A program made the translations under genes and the position numbers. Below, piece by piece: positions 1 through 7,614 of a DNA stretch of 53,986 bases. How positions within the stretch are numbered: the stretch's first letter is position 1; each line of letters starts with the position of its first letter. The notes beneath the pieces are model-generated. The model had not been told where the DNA came from, searched no databases, and saw only the letters and a list, made by a program, of their open reading frames with translations. Source of the DNA: Paracoccaceae bacterium (lineage in GTDB: Bacteria; Pseudomonadota; Alphaproteobacteria; Rhodobacterales; Rhodobacteraceae); NCBI GenBank assembly GCA_006226775.1, contig SBGD01000077.1, forward strand, positions 1-53,986, given 5' to 3'.

Positions 1-495
1 GGCTCGAAACTGCCCGATGCCCAGGCGGCCTACGAGAGCGCGCATACGCTGAACGCCGCGCTTCTTGGCGGGGTCAACTTCATGCTGCATGCCTGTGGCT
101 GGCTGGAAGGCGGGCTGGTGTCCAGCTTCGAGAAATTCGTCATGGACGCCGACCAGCTTGGCGCGCTGCACAAGCTGGCCGCCGGGGTCAGCGCCGACGA
201 AGACGCCCAGGCCATGGCGGCGATCCGCGAGGTGGGGCCGGGCGGGCATTACCTCGGCTGCGCCCATACCCAGGCCAATTTCCAGAGCGCCTTCTGGAAG
301 ACCGACCTGCTCGACTACAAGCCCTTCGAGACCTGGGACGAGGAGGGGGCGCGCGATACCATGACGCTGGCCGCCGAACGGGTAGAGCGGATGCTGGCCA
401 GCTATCAGCAGCCGCCGCTCGACCCGGGCGTTAACGACGCGCTGAACGCCTACGTGGCGCAGAAGAAGGCCTCGATGCGCGACTCCTTCACCTGA
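1..495 (+). CDS. Trimethylamine methyltransferase (MttB) family protein, C-terminal part
   Basis: This is the last 164 residues of a gene that begins outside the window. The segment LLGGVNFMLHACGWLEGGL and the later GHYLGCAHTQANF followed by a tyrosine/phenylalanine-rich tail are typical of the C-terminus of the MttB family. That family comprises corrinoid-dependent methyltransferases acting on quaternary or tertiary amines. In Rhodobacterales most members lack pyrrolysine and act on glycine betaine or related compounds; which substrate this copy uses cannot be told from the fragment. The gene ends at a TGA, and the convergent DUF6477 gene follows after 28 bases. Confidence 0.85.
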   Translation, partial: GSKLPDAQAAYESAHTLNAALLGGVNFMLHACGWLEGGLVSSFEKFVMDADQLGALHKLAAGVSADEDAQAMAAIREVGPGGHYLGCAHTQANFQSAFWKTDLLDYKPFETWDEEGARDTMTLAAERVERMLASYQQPPLDPGVNDALNAYVAQKKASMRDSFT

Positions 496-523
496 CCGAA
501 GGCGGAGCGCGCCGCCGAGAGGC

Positions 524-808
524 TCAGGCCGCGCTCCGCATCAACCGGGCCTCGCCCATCATCGCGATCAGCACCTCGACGTGATGCGCCACATCGTAGC
601 TGGCGCAGCGGCTGAGCCGCGCGTCGTTCAACTCGCATTCGATCTCCATCAGCCGGATCAGCGCCGGGCCGCTGCGCCGCGGCGCGGAAAGCCCCAGCAT
701 CCGCCGCAGGTGCAGGTCGCGCCGGTAATCGGCCAGCCCGGCACGCGCCGCACGGATCAGAAGCCGCGGGCGGCGCAGCTGGCGCAGGATGGTCAGGGCG
801 TCTTGCAT
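524..808 (-). CDS. DUF6477 family protein
   Basis: A 94-residue basic protein beginning MQDALTILRQLRRPRLLIRA. I recognise it as the small Rhodobacterales family DUF6477, whose function is unknown; the assignment is by memory of the family pattern. The ATG is preceded at good distance by AAAGGA, which supports the start. There is no signal peptide and no membrane segment. It is arginine-rich at the N-terminus and probably mostly helical. It is divergent from the HTH gene at 1009, with about 200 bases of AT-richer DNA between them. Confidence 0.75.
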   Translation of the reverse strand: MQDALTILRQLRRPRLLIRAARAGLADYRRDLHLRRMLGLSAPRRSGPALIRLMEIECELNDARLSRCASYDVAHHVEVLIAMMGEARLMRSAA

Positions 809-953
809 GTCGTGTCCTTTCGACTGTCGAAACTCTCATGCGCCAAGACTTGCACAGCTTTTGCGGGTGTTGCGCCAAGTCCCGCATCAAAGTGCGCCCC
901 GCATCGGTTTTGTTTATCGTTTAGAAACAATGATGTCCCTCATGCAGTGACTG

Positions 954-968
954 TTAACCAACAAGTAA
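954..968. promoter_or_regulatory. Possible CtrA-like site between divergent genes
   Basis: The sequence reads TTAA, seven bases, GTAA (TTAACCAACAAGTAA). This is one base away from the CtrA consensus TTAA-N7-TTAA. It sits between the divergent DUF6477 and DUF6456 genes, 41 bases before the latter's ATG, in a locally AT-rich stretch. CtrA control is inference only; chance occurrence is quite possible. Confidence 0.25.
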
Positions 969-1008
969 CCAAATCGCCTTTAGGTTGTGGATAAAGTCAA
1001 GTATCGGG

Positions 1009-2154
1009 ATGAAAACCTTGCCTGAGACCGAAACAGCATCACCGTCGGCAGCGAACCTGACCCGCGCTCCGGGCTGCGGCTTGCCCGTCTGGGTGCCGAC
1101 CGCGGCGGCGCATTACGTGCGCCATGTGGAACAGGGCCTGTCGCTGCGCCAGCTGGCGCAGCAATCGGGCTGCCACCCTTCGACGGTGCTGCGTCAGGTC
1201 AGACGGCTGGAAAACCGGCGGGACGATCCGCTGGTCGATTCCGCGCTGCGCTTGCTTGGCCAATCCGCTCGTCCGAAGGCGCCTGCGATCTGGAAAGGCG
1301 ACGACATGGCGGCAGAGCCCCGGCCCGAGATGGCCCCCACCGATGACGAAACCCTCGACCGCGAAGCCCGCCGCATCCTGCGCCGGCTGAGCGAGGCCGG
1401 CGCCGTGCTGGCGGTGGTGCCCGACATGGAAAAGGCGGTGGTGGTGCGCGACACGCCCAGCGGCTCGACCCAGCGCACGGCGGTGGTCGATACCGCCATC
1501 GCCCAGGCGCTGGCGCTGAAGGAATGGATCGTCTGCAAGACACCGGGCCGGATCGCGCGCTATCACATCACGCCCCAGGGCCGGGCCGAGCTGGGCCGCC
1601 TGCTGGCGCGCGAGGAAAACGGCGCCCAGGCCGGGGGCGCGCCCGGTTTTGCCGATGCCCAGGCGCCGTTTCACGGCCCGGATGTGCAGGAGGCCGCCCC
1701 GCGCCGCAAGCGCATCCGCTACAGCGCCAATGAGACGCCGCTCTCGGCGCTGGCGCGGCGGCGCGGCAAGGACGGCACGCCCTTCCTGTCGGAGGACCTG
1801 GTCTCGGCGGGCGAGCGGCTGCGCGAGGATTTCGAGCTGGCGCAGATGGCGGCGCGCACCACCCAGAACTGGGACCGTTTCCTGACCTGCGGCGCCGATA
1901 TCCCCGCCGGGCGCGGCGACGGCCCGCTGGCGGCGGCGGAGGCGCGCAAGCGGGTGGCCCGGGCGCTGGGCGATCTCGGCCCCGGCCTCGGCGACGTGGT
2001 GCTGCGCTGCTGCTGCTATCTCGAAGGGCTGGAGACCACGGAACAGCACATGGGCTGGTGCGCCCGCTCCGGCAAGATCGTGCTGCGGATTGCTTTGCAG
2101 CGCCTGCGCCGTTTCTATGACGATGTGCTGGGTGGTGATGCGTTGATCGGTTAG
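1009..2154 (+). CDS. DUF6456 domain protein with N-terminal helix-turn-helix
   Basis: A protein of 381 residues. Around residues 25-65 there is a helix-turn-helix-like segment (GLSLRQLAQQSGCHPSTVLRQ), followed by RRLENRRDDPLVDSALRRL-like sequence that marks the Rhodobacterales DUF6456 family. The C-terminal part (about residues 240-380) contains LGDVVLRCCCYLEGLETTE and ends in a helical basic stretch. It is probably a cytoplasmic DNA-binding regulator with no known target. A TTG start at 985 is possible, but the ATG at 1009 begins the plausible protein and I chose it. The convergent peroxiredoxin gene lies beyond a repeat-filled gap. Confidence 0.7.
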   Translation: MKTLPETETASPSAANLTRAPGCGLPVWVPTAAAHYVRHVEQGLSLRQLAQQSGCHPSTVLRQVRRLENRRDDPLVDSALRLLGQSARPKAPAIWKGDDMAAEPRPEMAPTDDETLDREARRILRRLSEAGAVLAVVPDMEKAVVVRDTPSGSTQRTAVVDTAIAQALALKEWIVCKTPGRIARYHITPQGRAELGRLLAREENGAQAGGAPGFADAQAPFHGPDVQEAAPRRKRIRYSANETPLSALARRRGKDGTPFLSEDLVSAGERLREDFELAQMAARTTQNWDRFLTCGADIPAGRGDGPLAAAEARKRVARALGDLGPGLGDVVLRCCCYLEGLETTEQHMGWCARSGKIVLRIALQRLRRFYDDVLGGDALIG

Positions 2155-2214
2155 GGAGAAGGGGGGCGTGAGGCGGGGGAGAGGTCTTGCGCCGACCCCT
2201 GTCATCTTTCGAGA

Positions 2215-2280
2215 CGTCATCCCGGGCTTGACCCGGGATCTCCCGGACCCATGAGATCCCGGGTCAAGCCCGGGATGACG
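2215..2280. repeat. Family A dispersed palindrome, perfect 28-bp arms
   Basis: The arms at 2215-2242 and 2253-2280 are perfect inverted copies of 28 bases with a 10-base loop. The core is CCCGGGCTTGACCCGGGAT. Related arms with the core CCCGGACTTGATCCGGGACC occur at 4271, 16778, 23101, 24092, 41154 and 49636, always between genes. This is an intergenic repeat of REP type. It lies 3' of both convergent neighbours, so it could also slow or end transcription. Confidence 0.9.
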
Positions 2281-2286
2281 GCGGAA

Positions 2287-2356
2287 CGGAGCGCAGACGC
2301 CTGTCTTTTGAGCGGAGCGCAGACGCCTGTCTACCGGGTCAAGCCCGGGATGACGG
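2287..2356. repeat. Direct repeat plus an extra family A arm
   Basis: The 20-mer CGGAGCGCAGACGCCTGTCT occurs at 2287-2306 and again at 2313-2332. It is followed at about 2334-2356 by another copy of the right arm of the family A palindrome. This looks like a local duplication of arm plus tail. The gap 2155-2502 holds only these repeats and the terminator of the convergent peroxiredoxin gene; I see no gene in it. Confidence 0.8.
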
Positions 2357-2387
2357 CGGGAGTTCAGACCTCTGCCGCCCTCCCGAA

Positions 2388-2420
2388 AACGAAAAAGGAC
2401 CGAGGCGCACCCCGGTCCTT
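2388..2420 (-). terminator. Rho-independent terminator of the peroxiredoxin gene
   Basis: On the minus strand AAGGACCG, a 10-base loop, and CGGTCCTT are followed by a T-rich run (TTTTCGTTTTC). It lies 83 bases beyond the peroxiredoxin stop codon. Confidence 0.8.
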
Positions 2421-2502
2421 CGTCTCACACATACCTCGGGAAACACCCGCAAGTCCGCCCCTGGCTCAAGCCAAAAGCGCCCGCGAGCCCCCGAAACCCG
2501 GC

Positions 2503-3054
2503 TTATTCCGCCGCGACGCCCTTGGCCTCATCCGCCAGGTAGGCCAGCAGCGTCTCGGGCGAGGAGACGCCGTAGGGGTCTTCGCCGTGGTTGTCCGCCA
2601 GGCCGGGCTCCTCGAACCAGGCCTCGACCACGCCGTCATTGACGATCGCCGCATAGCGCCAGGAGCGCATGCCGAAGCCGAGGTTGTCCTTGGCCACCAG
2701 CATCCCGAGCTTGCGGGTGAATTCGCCCGACCCGTCGGGGATCACGCTGACGTTCTCGAGCTTCTGCGACTCGGCCCATTTGTTCATCACGAAGCTGTCG
2801 TTGACCGACATGCAGTAGATCGCATCGATGCCATGGGCGCGGAAGGTCTCGGCGTTCTTCTCGAAGCCCGGCAGCTGGTAGGTCGAGCAGGTCGGCGTGA
2901 AGGCGCCGGGCAGCGAGAACAGGATCACCCGCTTGCCGGCAAAGTAATCGGCAGTGGTCCGGTCCTGCCAGCAAAACGGGTTGGGGCCTTCGATGCTGTC
3001 GTCGCGCACGCGGCAGTGAAAGGTCACCTCGGGCAGCTTGTGTCCGGCTTTCAT
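2503..3054 (-). CDS. Peroxiredoxin (Prx5-like, AhpC/TSA superfamily)
   Basis: A 183-residue cytosolic thiol peroxidase of the Prx5/type II group. It reduces hydrogen peroxide and alkyl hydroperoxides with glutathione/glutaredoxin or thioredoxin as donor. The active-site block LPGAFTPTCS has Pro49, Thr53 and the peroxidatic Cys56; Cys81 in IYCMSVND is the second cysteine usually seen in this group. The segment DGSGEFTRKLGML and the downstream RSWRYA are also typical. The start is set by GAGGAGA six bases upstream of the ATG; the longer reading frame upstream has no such signal. It stands alone, with its own terminator and a palindrome (3077-3089) in its leader. Confidence 0.95.
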   Translation of the reverse strand: MKAGHKLPEVTFHCRVRDDSIEGPNPFCWQDRTTADYFAGKRVILFSLPGAFTPTCSTYQLPGFEKNAETFRAHGIDAIYCMSVNDSFVMNKWAESQKLENVSVIPDGSGEFTRKLGMLVAKDNLGFGMRSWRYAAIVNDGVVEAWFEEPGLADNHGEDPYGVSSPETLLAYLADEAKGVAAE

Positions 3055-3076
3055 GTCAGATCTCCTCTTTTCAGTT

Positions 3077-3089
3077 TGGAATGATTCCA
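3077..3089. promoter_or_regulatory. Perfect 13-bp palindrome in the peroxiredoxin leader
   Basis: TGGAATGATTCCA is a perfect palindrome with a one-base centre, 22 bases upstream of the peroxiredoxin ATG. It resembles the Irr/ICE-type iron-responsive operator of alphaproteobacteria (TTTAGAA...TTCTAAA) with A/G and T/C changes. Regulator identity is inference. Confidence 0.4.
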
Positions 3090-3304
3090 GTTCCCTCAAG
3101 ATCAAACATTCTGCACCCGCAAAGTCCAGATGCTGCAGGTGCGAGAAAATGGCGCGGGGCCGGGGGGCGGCGAAATCATGAGGGCGCCGAAGGGCTTGGC
3201 CGGTCGGGACGGCGCTGCATGGCGGGTTTGACACACTGGCATGGCTCGCGGGATGCGCCTATGCTAGAACCAGCCGAAATCGCATAACCCGCGGGGAGCC
3301 CATC

Positions 3305-4255
3305 GTGCGAGACCTCAAGATCCCTCAGCAGCGCCATCCCGAAAAGGCGCATCGCCCGGACAACGCCCAGCCGAAGAAACCCGACTGGATCCGCGTCAAG
3401 GCGCCCGGCGGCAAGGGCTACAACGACACCCGCCGCATCATGCGCGAGAACAAGCTGGTGACGGTCTGCGAAGAGGCGGGCTGCCCCAATGCGGGCGAAT
3501 GCTGGAGCCAGGGTCACGCCACCATGATGATCATGGGCGACATCTGCACCCGCGGCTGTACCTTCTGCAATATCGCCACCGGCCGGCCCGAGGCGCTGGA
3601 CGCCTTCGAGCCGGGGCGGGTGGCCTTCGCGGTCGAGAAACTGGGGCTGAAGCACGTGGTGATCACCTCGGTCGACCGCGACGACCTGGCCGATGGCGGG
3701 GCGGAACACTTCGCCCAGACCATCCGCGCCGTGCGCCACCGCGCCCCCGACACCACCATCGAGATCCTGACGCCGGACTTCCTGAAATGCGCCGACGAGG
3801 TGCTGGAGGTGGTGGTCGAGGCCAAACCCGACGTCTTCAACCACAACCTCGAGACCGTGCCGGGGCTTTACCCGCAGGTGCGCCCCGGCGCGCGCTATTT
3901 CCACTCGCTGCGCCTGTTGCAGCGGGTCAAGGAGCTGGACCCGTCGATCTTCACCAAGTCGGGCATCATGGTCGGCCTGGGCGAGGATCGCCAGTCGGTG
4001 ACCCAGGTGATGGACGACATGCGCGCGGCGGATGTGGATTTCCTGACCATCGGGCAATACCTGCAGCCGACGCCGAAACACCATGGCGTCGCGCGTTTCG
4101 TGCATCCCGACGAGTTCAAGTCCTACGAGAAGGCCGCCTATGGCAAGGGCTTCCTGATGGTCTCGGCCACGCCGCTGACCCGGTCCTCCTATCACGCCGG
4201 CGACGATTTCGCCCGGCTGCGCGCCAACCGCGAGGCCAAGCTGGCCAAGGCCTGA
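3305..4255 (+). CDS. lipA: Lipoyl synthase LipA
   Basis: A radical-SAM enzyme of 316 residues that inserts two sulfur atoms into octanoyl groups on the E2 subunits of 2-oxoacid dehydrogenases and on the glycine cleavage H protein. The auxiliary cluster cysteines are Cys55, Cys60 and Cys66 ([13 protein letters not shown]), and the radical-SAM cluster cysteines are Cys81, Cys85 and Cys88 (CTRGCTFC). The terminal [10 protein letters not shown] is conserved in LipA. The start is a GTG with GCGGGGAG upstream; no ATG fits better. It is monocistronic here and is followed by a family A palindrome. Confidence 0.97.
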   Translation: MRDLKIPQQRHPEKAHRPDNAQPKKPDWIRVKAPGGKGYNDTRRIMRENKLVTVCEEAGCPNAGECWSQGHATMMIMGDICTRGCTFCNIATGRPEALDAFEPGRVAFAVEKLGLKHVVITSVDRDDLADGGAEHFAQTIRAVRHRAPDTTIEILTPDFLKCADEVLEVVVEAKPDVFNHNLETVPGLYPQVRPGARYFHSLRLLQRVKELDPSIFTKSGIMVGLGEDRQSVTQVMDDMRAADVDFLTIGQYLQPTPKHHGVARFVHPDEFKSYEKAAYGKGFLMVSATPLTRSSYHAGDDFARLRANREAKLAKA

Positions 4256-4270
4256 GCGTCAGAACACCGC

Positions 4271-4344
4271 GTCCCGGACGTGATCCGGGACCTCACCCGT
4301 GCCTGTTCGCATGCTGCCAGGAGGTCCCGGATCAGGTCCGGGAC
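4271..4344. repeat. Family A dispersed palindrome
   Basis: Arms of 24 bases at 4271-4294 and 4321-4344 are inverted copies with one mismatch and a 26-base loop. The core is CCCGGACGTGATCCGGGACC. It lies between the convergent lipA and DUF6324 genes. Confidence 0.85.
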
Positions 4345-4400
4345 TGCGTATGCGCGCTGACCCGCGGGCACGCCCGGAAGGCGCGCACCACCCGCGCCGC

Positions 4401-4598
4401 CTATCTCCGCTTGCGCCCGAAGCTCTCGGCGGTCTGCACCGCGGCCAGGATCTCTTCGGCGATCTCGCGCGCTTCGTCCGGGTCGAAATCCATCGGGATC
4501 TCGGTCGTGCCGGCGGTGATGAACAGGCGCACCATGCCTGCATCGGTCGGGCCGATCTGCAGGTTGGCCTCCAGGTCACGTTCGGTATTGATGCTCAT
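4401..4598 (-). CDS. DUF6324 family protein
   Basis: A 65-residue protein starting MSINTERDLEANLQIGPTDA. I recognise the small Rhodobacterales family DUF6324, of unknown function. The middle strand-rich part MVRLFITAGTTEIPMDFD is followed by an acidic helix DEAREIAEEILAAV and a basic tail. The start has GGAGGG seven bases upstream; a longer frame begins 12 codons earlier without a good ribosome site. No signal peptide or membrane segment is present. Upstream, toward tRNA-His, is a family C double palindrome. Confidence 0.75.
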   Translation of the reverse strand: MSINTERDLEANLQIGPTDAGMVRLFITAGTTEIPMDFDPDEAREIAEEILAAVQTAESFGRKRR

Positions 4599-4691
4599 GA
4601 AACCCTCCGCGAGCTGACCCCGGTCCGGGGCCAAACCGGGCTACAGGAGGGCCGGGGGAAAGGCAAGCCATGCCCGATCCCCGCCGCGCGC

Positions 4692-4733
4692 CCGATCTGT
4701 CGACAGATCGGACCCGATCCATCGATGGATCGG
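4692..4733. repeat. Family C double palindrome, copy 1
   Basis: Two perfect 20-bp palindromes stand two bases apart: CCGATCTGTCGACAGATCGG at 4692-4711 and CCGATCCATCGATGGATCGG at 4714-4733. Related pairs occur at 34954-34996 and three times at 46153-46372. This copy lies between the divergent DUF6324 gene and tRNA-His, so it is upstream of both and is not a terminator of either. Confidence 0.9.
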
Positions 4734-4817
4734 CCCCCGCCACCCCCGCCAGAGCACAACTTTTTCGCCGCACCTCTCTTGCATTCGCCGCGCAGCCTAG
4801 TTATTCCGCCGGTCAGT

Positions 4818-4894
4818 GCCGCCTTAGCTCAGTAGGTTAGAGCGCTTGATTGTGGATCAAGAGGTCGCCCGTTCGAACCGGGCAGGCGGTACCA
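4818..4894 (+). tRNA. tRNA-His (GTG anticodon), CCA encoded
   Basis: A complete cloverleaf: acceptor 4818-4824 with 4884-4890, anticodon stem CTTGA/TCAAG around the loop TTGTGGA with GTG at 4852-4854, and T arm GCCCG-TTCGAAC-CGGGC at 4867-4883. The discriminator is A4891 and CCA (4892-4894) is encoded. The first acceptor pair is G1-U72 and the base before G1 is T, so no G-1 is encoded. Lack of G-1 with U72 and A73 as recognition elements is the published arrangement for the alphaproteobacterial tRNA-His/HisRS pair described in Caulobacter. Confidence 0.97.
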
Positions 4895-4985
4895 TCCCCC
4901 CAGGACAGCCACCGGCGTCACGCTTGCCTGTCGCGGCACTTGGCCTTATCCGATGCCCGAAAGAGGCACAGCAGCGAGGAATGCC

Positions 4986-5936
4986 ATGCAGATCGCGGTT
5001 CTGGACGATTGGTCGGGCGTGGCCCGCGACATGGCCGACTGGAGCGGGCTGAACGCCGGGCTCACCGTCTTCACCCAGCCGCTGGGCGCGGACCTTGTCG
5101 AACGGCTGCAACCCTTCGACGTGATCTGCCTGATGCGCGAACGCACGCCCTTTCCCGCCGCGGTGATTGACGCGCTGCCGAACCTGCGGCTGATCGTCAC
5201 CACCGGCCCGCGCAACCTCGGCATCGATCTTGCCGCCGCAAGGGCGCGCGGCATCACCGTTTCGGGCACCCGTTCGCGCAAGACCACCACCTCGGAGCTG
5301 ACCCTGGCGCTGATGCTGGCGCTGTCGCGCCGCATCCTGCCCGAGGCGCAGAGCCTCGCGCGGGGCGGATGGCAGGGCGCGCCGGGCCGCGATCTCGCCG
5401 GGCTGCGGCTGGGGCTGGTGGGCTTTGGCAATATCGGCGGCCAGATGGCGGTGCTGGGCCGGGCGCTGGGCATGGAGGTCGCCGCCTGGTCGCCCAACCT
5501 CACGCCGGACCGGACCGAGCCGCAAGGCGTCACCCTGGCCGCCAGCCTGGAAGATCTCGCCGCGCGCTCGGACGTGCTGAGCCTGCACATGGTGCTGTCC
5601 GAGCGCAGCGAAGGCCTTGTCGGGCGCGCGGCCTTCGAGGCGCTGCCCGAGGGTGCGCTCTTTCTCAATACCTCGCGCGCGGGGCTGATCGACCGCGAGG
5701 CGCTTTTTGCCGGGCTGAGGGCGGGGCGTCCGGCGCGGGCCGGGATCGATGTCTTCGAGCAGGAACCCCTGCCGGCGGACGACCCCTGGCGCCGCGCGGC
5801 GGAGGACTTCGGCGAACGGCTCCTGCTGACGCCGCACCTGGGCTATGTCACCGAGGCCACCTGGCGGCTGTTCTACAGCGACACCGTCGCCGCGATCCAG
5901 GCCTTCCAGGCCGGAACCCCGATCCGCACCCTCTAG
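4986..5936 (+). CDS. D-isomer-specific 2-hydroxyacid dehydrogenase family protein
   Basis: A 316-residue NAD(P)-dependent oxidoreductase that probably interconverts a 2-oxoacid and a D-2-hydroxyacid; the substrate is not evident. The Rossmann motif GFGNIG is at residues 146-151. The catalytic set is present as the Arg in LNTSRAG, the Glu in DVFEQEPLP and the His in LTPHLGYVTEATW. The start MQIAVLDDW has GCGAGGA upstream; an upstream ATG in frame has no such signal. Its stop codon overlaps the stop of the convergent DUF6476 gene by four bases (CTAG). Confidence 0.9.
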   Translation: MQIAVLDDWSGVARDMADWSGLNAGLTVFTQPLGADLVERLQPFDVICLMRERTPFPAAVIDALPNLRLIVTTGPRNLGIDLAAARARGITVSGTRSRKTTTSELTLALMLALSRRILPEAQSLARGGWQGAPGRDLAGLRLGLVGFGNIGGQMAVLGRALGMEVAAWSPNLTPDRTEPQGVTLAASLEDLAARSDVLSLHMVLSERSEGLVGRAAFEALPEGALFLNTSRAGLIDREALFAGLRAGRPARAGIDVFEQEPLPADDPWRRAAEDFGERLLLTPHLGYVTEATWRLFYSDTVAAIQAFQAGTPIRTL

Positions 5937-6268
5937 CGCCGCCCGATCCCGTCGACGGCCTGGGGCGCGTCCAGCGCGACCTCCTGGGTCAGCCGCCCGG
6001 TCACCCGGTCATAGATCAGGATGCGGTTGTCGCCGGTCACCACCGCGACCCAGCCGGTGCCGAAGGTCACCGCCTGCGCGCGCACCCCGGCGGGAAGCGA
6101 CAGGTCCTCGGGCACCTGCGGGCCGGGGTCGCGGAAGCGGATGACAATCAGCGCGATGATCAGTATGACCCCTGCGATCATCACGCCCGTGAGCACCGTG
6201 ACCAGCAAACGCAAAAAGCGCAGGTTGGCCGGTTCGGGCGGGTCCTGCACGTCGGAAAGGTCATCCAT
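5933..6268 (-). CDS. DUF6476 family membrane-anchored protein
   Basis: An 111-residue protein with a short acidic cytoplasmic N-terminus (MDDLSDVQDPPEPANL), one strong membrane segment at about residues 21-43, and a roughly 65-residue C-terminal part rich in beta-strand pattern (AVTFGTGWVAVVTGDNRILIYD). The last part resembles one propeller-like repeat. I assign it to the Rhodobacterales family DUF6476, of unknown function. Its ATG is the reverse complement of the same CATG that starts rluD, so the two genes are divergent with no intergenic DNA and each ribosome site lies inside the other gene. Confidence 0.75.
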   Translation of the reverse strand: MDDLSDVQDPPEPANLRFLRLLVTVLTGVMIAGVILIIALIVIRFRDPGPQVPEDLSLPAGVRAQAVTFGTGWVAVVTGDNRILIYDRVTGRLTQEVALDAPQAVDGIGRR

Positions 6269-7292
6269 GCGAGAGCTCCGTTTCACCATTGGCGCCAATC
6301 CGCCCGCGCGTCTTGATAAGGCCTTGGCCCGCGATGTGCCAGAGGCGGCGGCGCTGTCGCGCACCCGCCTGGCCCGCCTGCTCGAGGCCGGGGCGGTCAC
6401 CGTCGGCGGCGCGGTTGCCGGCAATCCCAAGGCCAGCGTGGAGGAGGGCGCCGAGGTGGTCATCACCGTCGAGGAGGCCGAGGAAAGCCATATCCTGCCC
6501 GAAGACATCCCCCTGGACGTGCTCTTCGAGGACGCGCACCTGATCGTGGTGAACAAACCGGCGGGCATGGTGGTGCATCCGGCACCCGGCACGCCCTCGG
6601 GCACGCTGGTCAATGCACTTCTGCACCATTGCGACGAGACGCTGTCGGGTGTCGGCGGGATGAAACGCCCCGGCATCGTGCACCGAATCGACAAGGACAC
6701 CAGCGGCATTCTCGTGGTGGCCAAGTCGGACGCCGCCCATCACGGGCTGGCGGCGCAGTTCGAGAAGCACGAGGCCCGGCGGGTCTACATGGCGCTGGTC
6801 CATCGCGTGCCGGATGCCGCCGATCCGCGCCTGCGCGGGGTGCGCGGCGTGAGTTTCGAGCCGGGCAACGTGATGAAGATCACCACCCAACTGGCCCGCC
6901 ACCGCACCGACCGGCAGAAACAGGCGGTCTGTTTCCAGAACGGCCGCCACGCCGTCACCCGCGCGCGGGTGGTCGAGACCTTCGGCAGCCCGCCCGCCGT
7001 GGCGCTGACGGAATGCCGGCTGGAAACCGGGCGCACCCATCAGATCCGGGTGCACATGGCCCATGCCGGGCACGGGCTTCTGGGCGATCCGGTCTATGGC
7101 GGCAAGCGCAGGATCGCCAAGGGCGCCTTGCCCGAGGCGGCGCAGGCCGCGGTCGCCGGGTTCGCGCGCCAGGCGCTGCACGCCGAGACCCTGGGCTTCG
7201 TGCATCCGGTCAGCACCGCGCCGATGGAATTCCGCGCCGAACTGCCCGCCGACATGCAGGCCCTGCTCGCCGCACTCCGGGCGCGGGGGTGA
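6267..7292 (+). CDS. rluD: Ribosomal large subunit pseudouridine synthase RluD (RluA family)
   Basis: A 341-residue pseudouridine synthase of the RluA/RluD family, which in bacteria modifies helix 69 of 23S rRNA. An S4-like RNA-binding domain occupies about residues 12-70. The catalytic motif HRIDKDTSG puts the active Asp at residue 142, and the C-terminal RTHQIRVHMAHAGHGLLGDPVYGG is diagnostic. The start overlaps the divergent DUF6476 start within one CATG; GGAAAGG lies a few bases upstream inside DUF6476. rluD next to rpoH is a familiar alphaproteobacterial arrangement. The exact rRNA target is inferred from the family. Confidence 0.93.
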   Translation: MRELRFTIGANPPARLDKALARDVPEAAALSRTRLARLLEAGAVTVGGAVAGNPKASVEEGAEVVITVEEAEESHILPEDIPLDVLFEDAHLIVVNKPAGMVVHPAPGTPSGTLVNALLHHCDETLSGVGGMKRPGIVHRIDKDTSGILVVAKSDAAHHGLAAQFEKHEARRVYMALVHRVPDAADPRLRGVRGVSFEPGNVMKITTQLARHRTDRQKQAVCFQNGRHAVTRARVVETFGSPPAVALTECRLETGRTHQIRVHMAHAGHGLLGDPVYGGKRRIAKGALPEAAQAAVAGFARQALHAETLGFVHPVSTAPMEFRAELPADMQALLAALRARG

Positions 7293-7358
7293 ACGCCGCC
7301 TGAGCCGGCGGAGACCTGAGTCGCGGAAAAGGGCAGGGCGCGCGCGCCGGGGTTGAAA

Positions 7359-7423
7359 CATATGGAATGCGAAAACGCATGAGATATGTGATACTCTGGT
7401 GGACATGTCTGCGAAAACGCATG
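7359..7423. repeat. Hairpin and 14-bp direct repeat in the rpoH leader region
   Basis: TGCGAAAACGCATG occurs at 7368-7381 and again at 7410-7423, a 42-base period, and each copy contains the small palindrome TGCG-AAAA-CGCA. The first copy extends to an interrupted hairpin from CATAT at 7359 to ATATG near 7388. CATATGGAATG at 7359 recurs at 7576 in the rpoH promoter. The 322-base gap 7293-7614 holds these elements, a further stem (TCAAAGC-CGT-GCTTTGA near 7432) and the rpoH promoter, and no recognisable gene. Confidence 0.7.
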
Positions 7424-7552
7424 GGCAGGCGTCAAAGCCGTGCTTTGATGACAGGAAATGTCGTCTCCCGCACATGCGCGTGAGCGCGTGAAAGGAAAAC
7501 TTCCAATCTGAACGGATCGGTACAATTATGGAGAAGAAAGCGGATATGTGCC

Positions 7553-7580
7553 CTTGAAAAACATCTCTGCTACACCATAT
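7553..7580 (+). promoter_or_regulatory. Heat-shock (sigma-32 type) promoter of rpoH
   Basis: CTTGAAA at 7553-7559, 13 bases, then CACCATAT at 7573-7580 closely matches the sigma-32 consensus CTTGAAA-N13-15-CCCCATNT, with one mismatch. It lies 35 bases upstream of the rpoH ATG, so rpoH probably activates itself. Confidence 0.75.
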
Positions 7581-7614
7581 GGAATGTTAAAGTCCTAAAC
7601 ATCGGAGGGACATC

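Noticed and set aside
3228-3265. A lipA promoter from TTGACA at 3228 and TATGCT at 3260
   Set aside because: The spacing of 26 bases is too long for a sigma-70 promoter.
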